15,025 nucleotides of DNA, from contig CAJJYO010000014.1 of assembly GCA_905197385.1 (NCBI GenBank), forward strand, positions 1 to 15,025. The letters are read 5' to 3'. Source of the stretch: an uncultured Collinsella sp. Its GTDB lineage: Bacteria > Actinomycetota > Coriobacteriia > Coriobacteriales > Coriobacteriaceae. The translations under genes were made by a program, and so were the position numbers. This document shows positions 14,566 to 15,025 of this stretch, in pieces; the first letter of the stretch is position 1, and each line of letters opens with the position of its first letter. The notes beneath the pieces are model-generated. The model had not been told where the DNA came from. It worked only from the letters and a program-made list of their open reading frames with translations, and did not search any database.

Positions 14566-15025
14566 ATGGATATCAACGCACGCAACATAGCAACACACGC
14601 TGTGGCCACGTCGACGGCGCCCAACAGCAAACTCGCCCCCGTCCCCGCGCCCGTCGTGGGCCGCTTTGCCCCGTCGCCCTCGGGCCGCATGCACTTGGGC
14701 AACGTGTTCAGCTGCCTGTGCGCATGGCTTTCGGCCCGCAGCCAGGGCGGCAGCATCGTGTTGCGTATCGAGGACCTGGACGATCGCTGCAAGCGCCCGG
14801 AACTTGCCGCTCAACTGATTGACGATCTGACCTGGCTGGGGCTCGAGTGGGACGAAGGCCCCTACTACCAGCACGATCGCCTGGATCTGTACGAGGACGC
14901 CCTGCGCCAGCTGCAAGACGCCGGCCTCACCTATCCCTGTTTTTGCACGCGTGCCGAACTCCACGCCGCGAGCGCGCCGCACGCCAGCGACGGCACGCCC
15001 ATCTACCGCGCCGCCTGCCGAGACC
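14566..15025 (+). CDS. gluQ: Glutamyl-Q tRNA(Asp) synthetase, 5' part
   Basis: The N-terminal 153 residues of a GluRS-like protein; the gene runs off the right edge. It has the class I HIGH-type motif FAPSPSGRMHLGN, then RIEDLDDR and TWLGLEWDEGPYYQHDR. A cysteine-rich segment YPCFCTRAEL with YRAAC further on fits the C-x-C...Y-x(3)-C zinc site of GluQRS. GluQRS activates glutamate and attaches it to queuosine at position 34 of tRNA(Asp), in the cytoplasm, without ligating tRNA(Glu). A full-length GltX cannot be excluded until the C-terminus is seen, though the zinc cysteines favour GluQRS. The protein has an N-terminal extension of about 30 residues before the catalytic core. The start is the ATG at 14566, just after a -10 element. 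Confidence 0.85.
   Translation, partial: MDINARNIATHAVATSTAPNSKLAPVPAPVVGRFAPSPSGRMHLGNVFSCLCAWLSARSQGGSIVLRIEDLDDRCKRPELAAQLIDDLTWLGLEWDEGPYYQHDRLDLYEDALRQLQDAGLTYPCFCTRAELHAASAPHASDGTPIYRAACRD

Noticed and set aside
14251..14982. A 243-residue minus-strand frame covering the GluQRS start
   Set aside because: Most of it is antisense to gluQ, which has clear HIGH and zinc motifs. Only the last 41 codons, outside gluQ, were kept as a weak small-protein candidate.

Overview
This is a high-GC window with strong G/C bias at third codon positions. Its predicted proteins look like those of the gut actinobacterial class Coriobacteriia, most likely Collinsella or a close relative. That assignment is inferred from protein style, codon use and gene content, not from a marker gene. 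No rRNA, tRNA, CRISPR array, prophage or intact insertion sequence was seen.

Layout. On the left, minus-strand pcrA/uvrD-type helicase (103-3003) and uppP (3340-4320) encode DNA repair and the recycling of the cell-wall lipid carrier. A universal stress protein (4568-5005) is on the plus strand. Next is a minus-strand HipBA-type kinase toxin/antitoxin pair (5096-6621). Its base composition is visibly more AT-rich than its neighbours, and two palindromic operators lie just upstream (6631-6660 and 6674-6695). A two-component system follows on the same strand (response regulator 7791-8462, short membrane sensor kinase 6738-7781), with no dedicated transporter beside it. Then come an unusual protein that resembles a degenerate class IV aminotransferase (8636-9343) and purH (9449-11056), separated by a strong terminator. 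A GNAT acetyltransferase (11334-11975, plus) diverges from purH. A large DUF2207-type membrane protein with a poly-glycine tail (12114-14057, minus) and the start of a GluQRS-type tRNA-modifying enzyme (14566 to the right edge, plus) complete the window.

How the parts fit. Most loci are single-gene housekeeping transcription units, each with its own terminator where one can be seen. Two pairs look cotranscribed: hipB-hipA (10-base overlap) and the regulator-kinase pair (9-base gap). The regulator-kinase unit points toward hipBA with no clear terminator between them, so read-through is possible.

The parts most worth a second look are the facing HipB-type operators, the class IV aminotransferase-like protein, the structured 14217-14430 region, the paired GGGACGTTCC-type repeats around the DUF2207 gene, and a probable leaderless start for the GluQRS gene. 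I see no clearly new multi-gene system.
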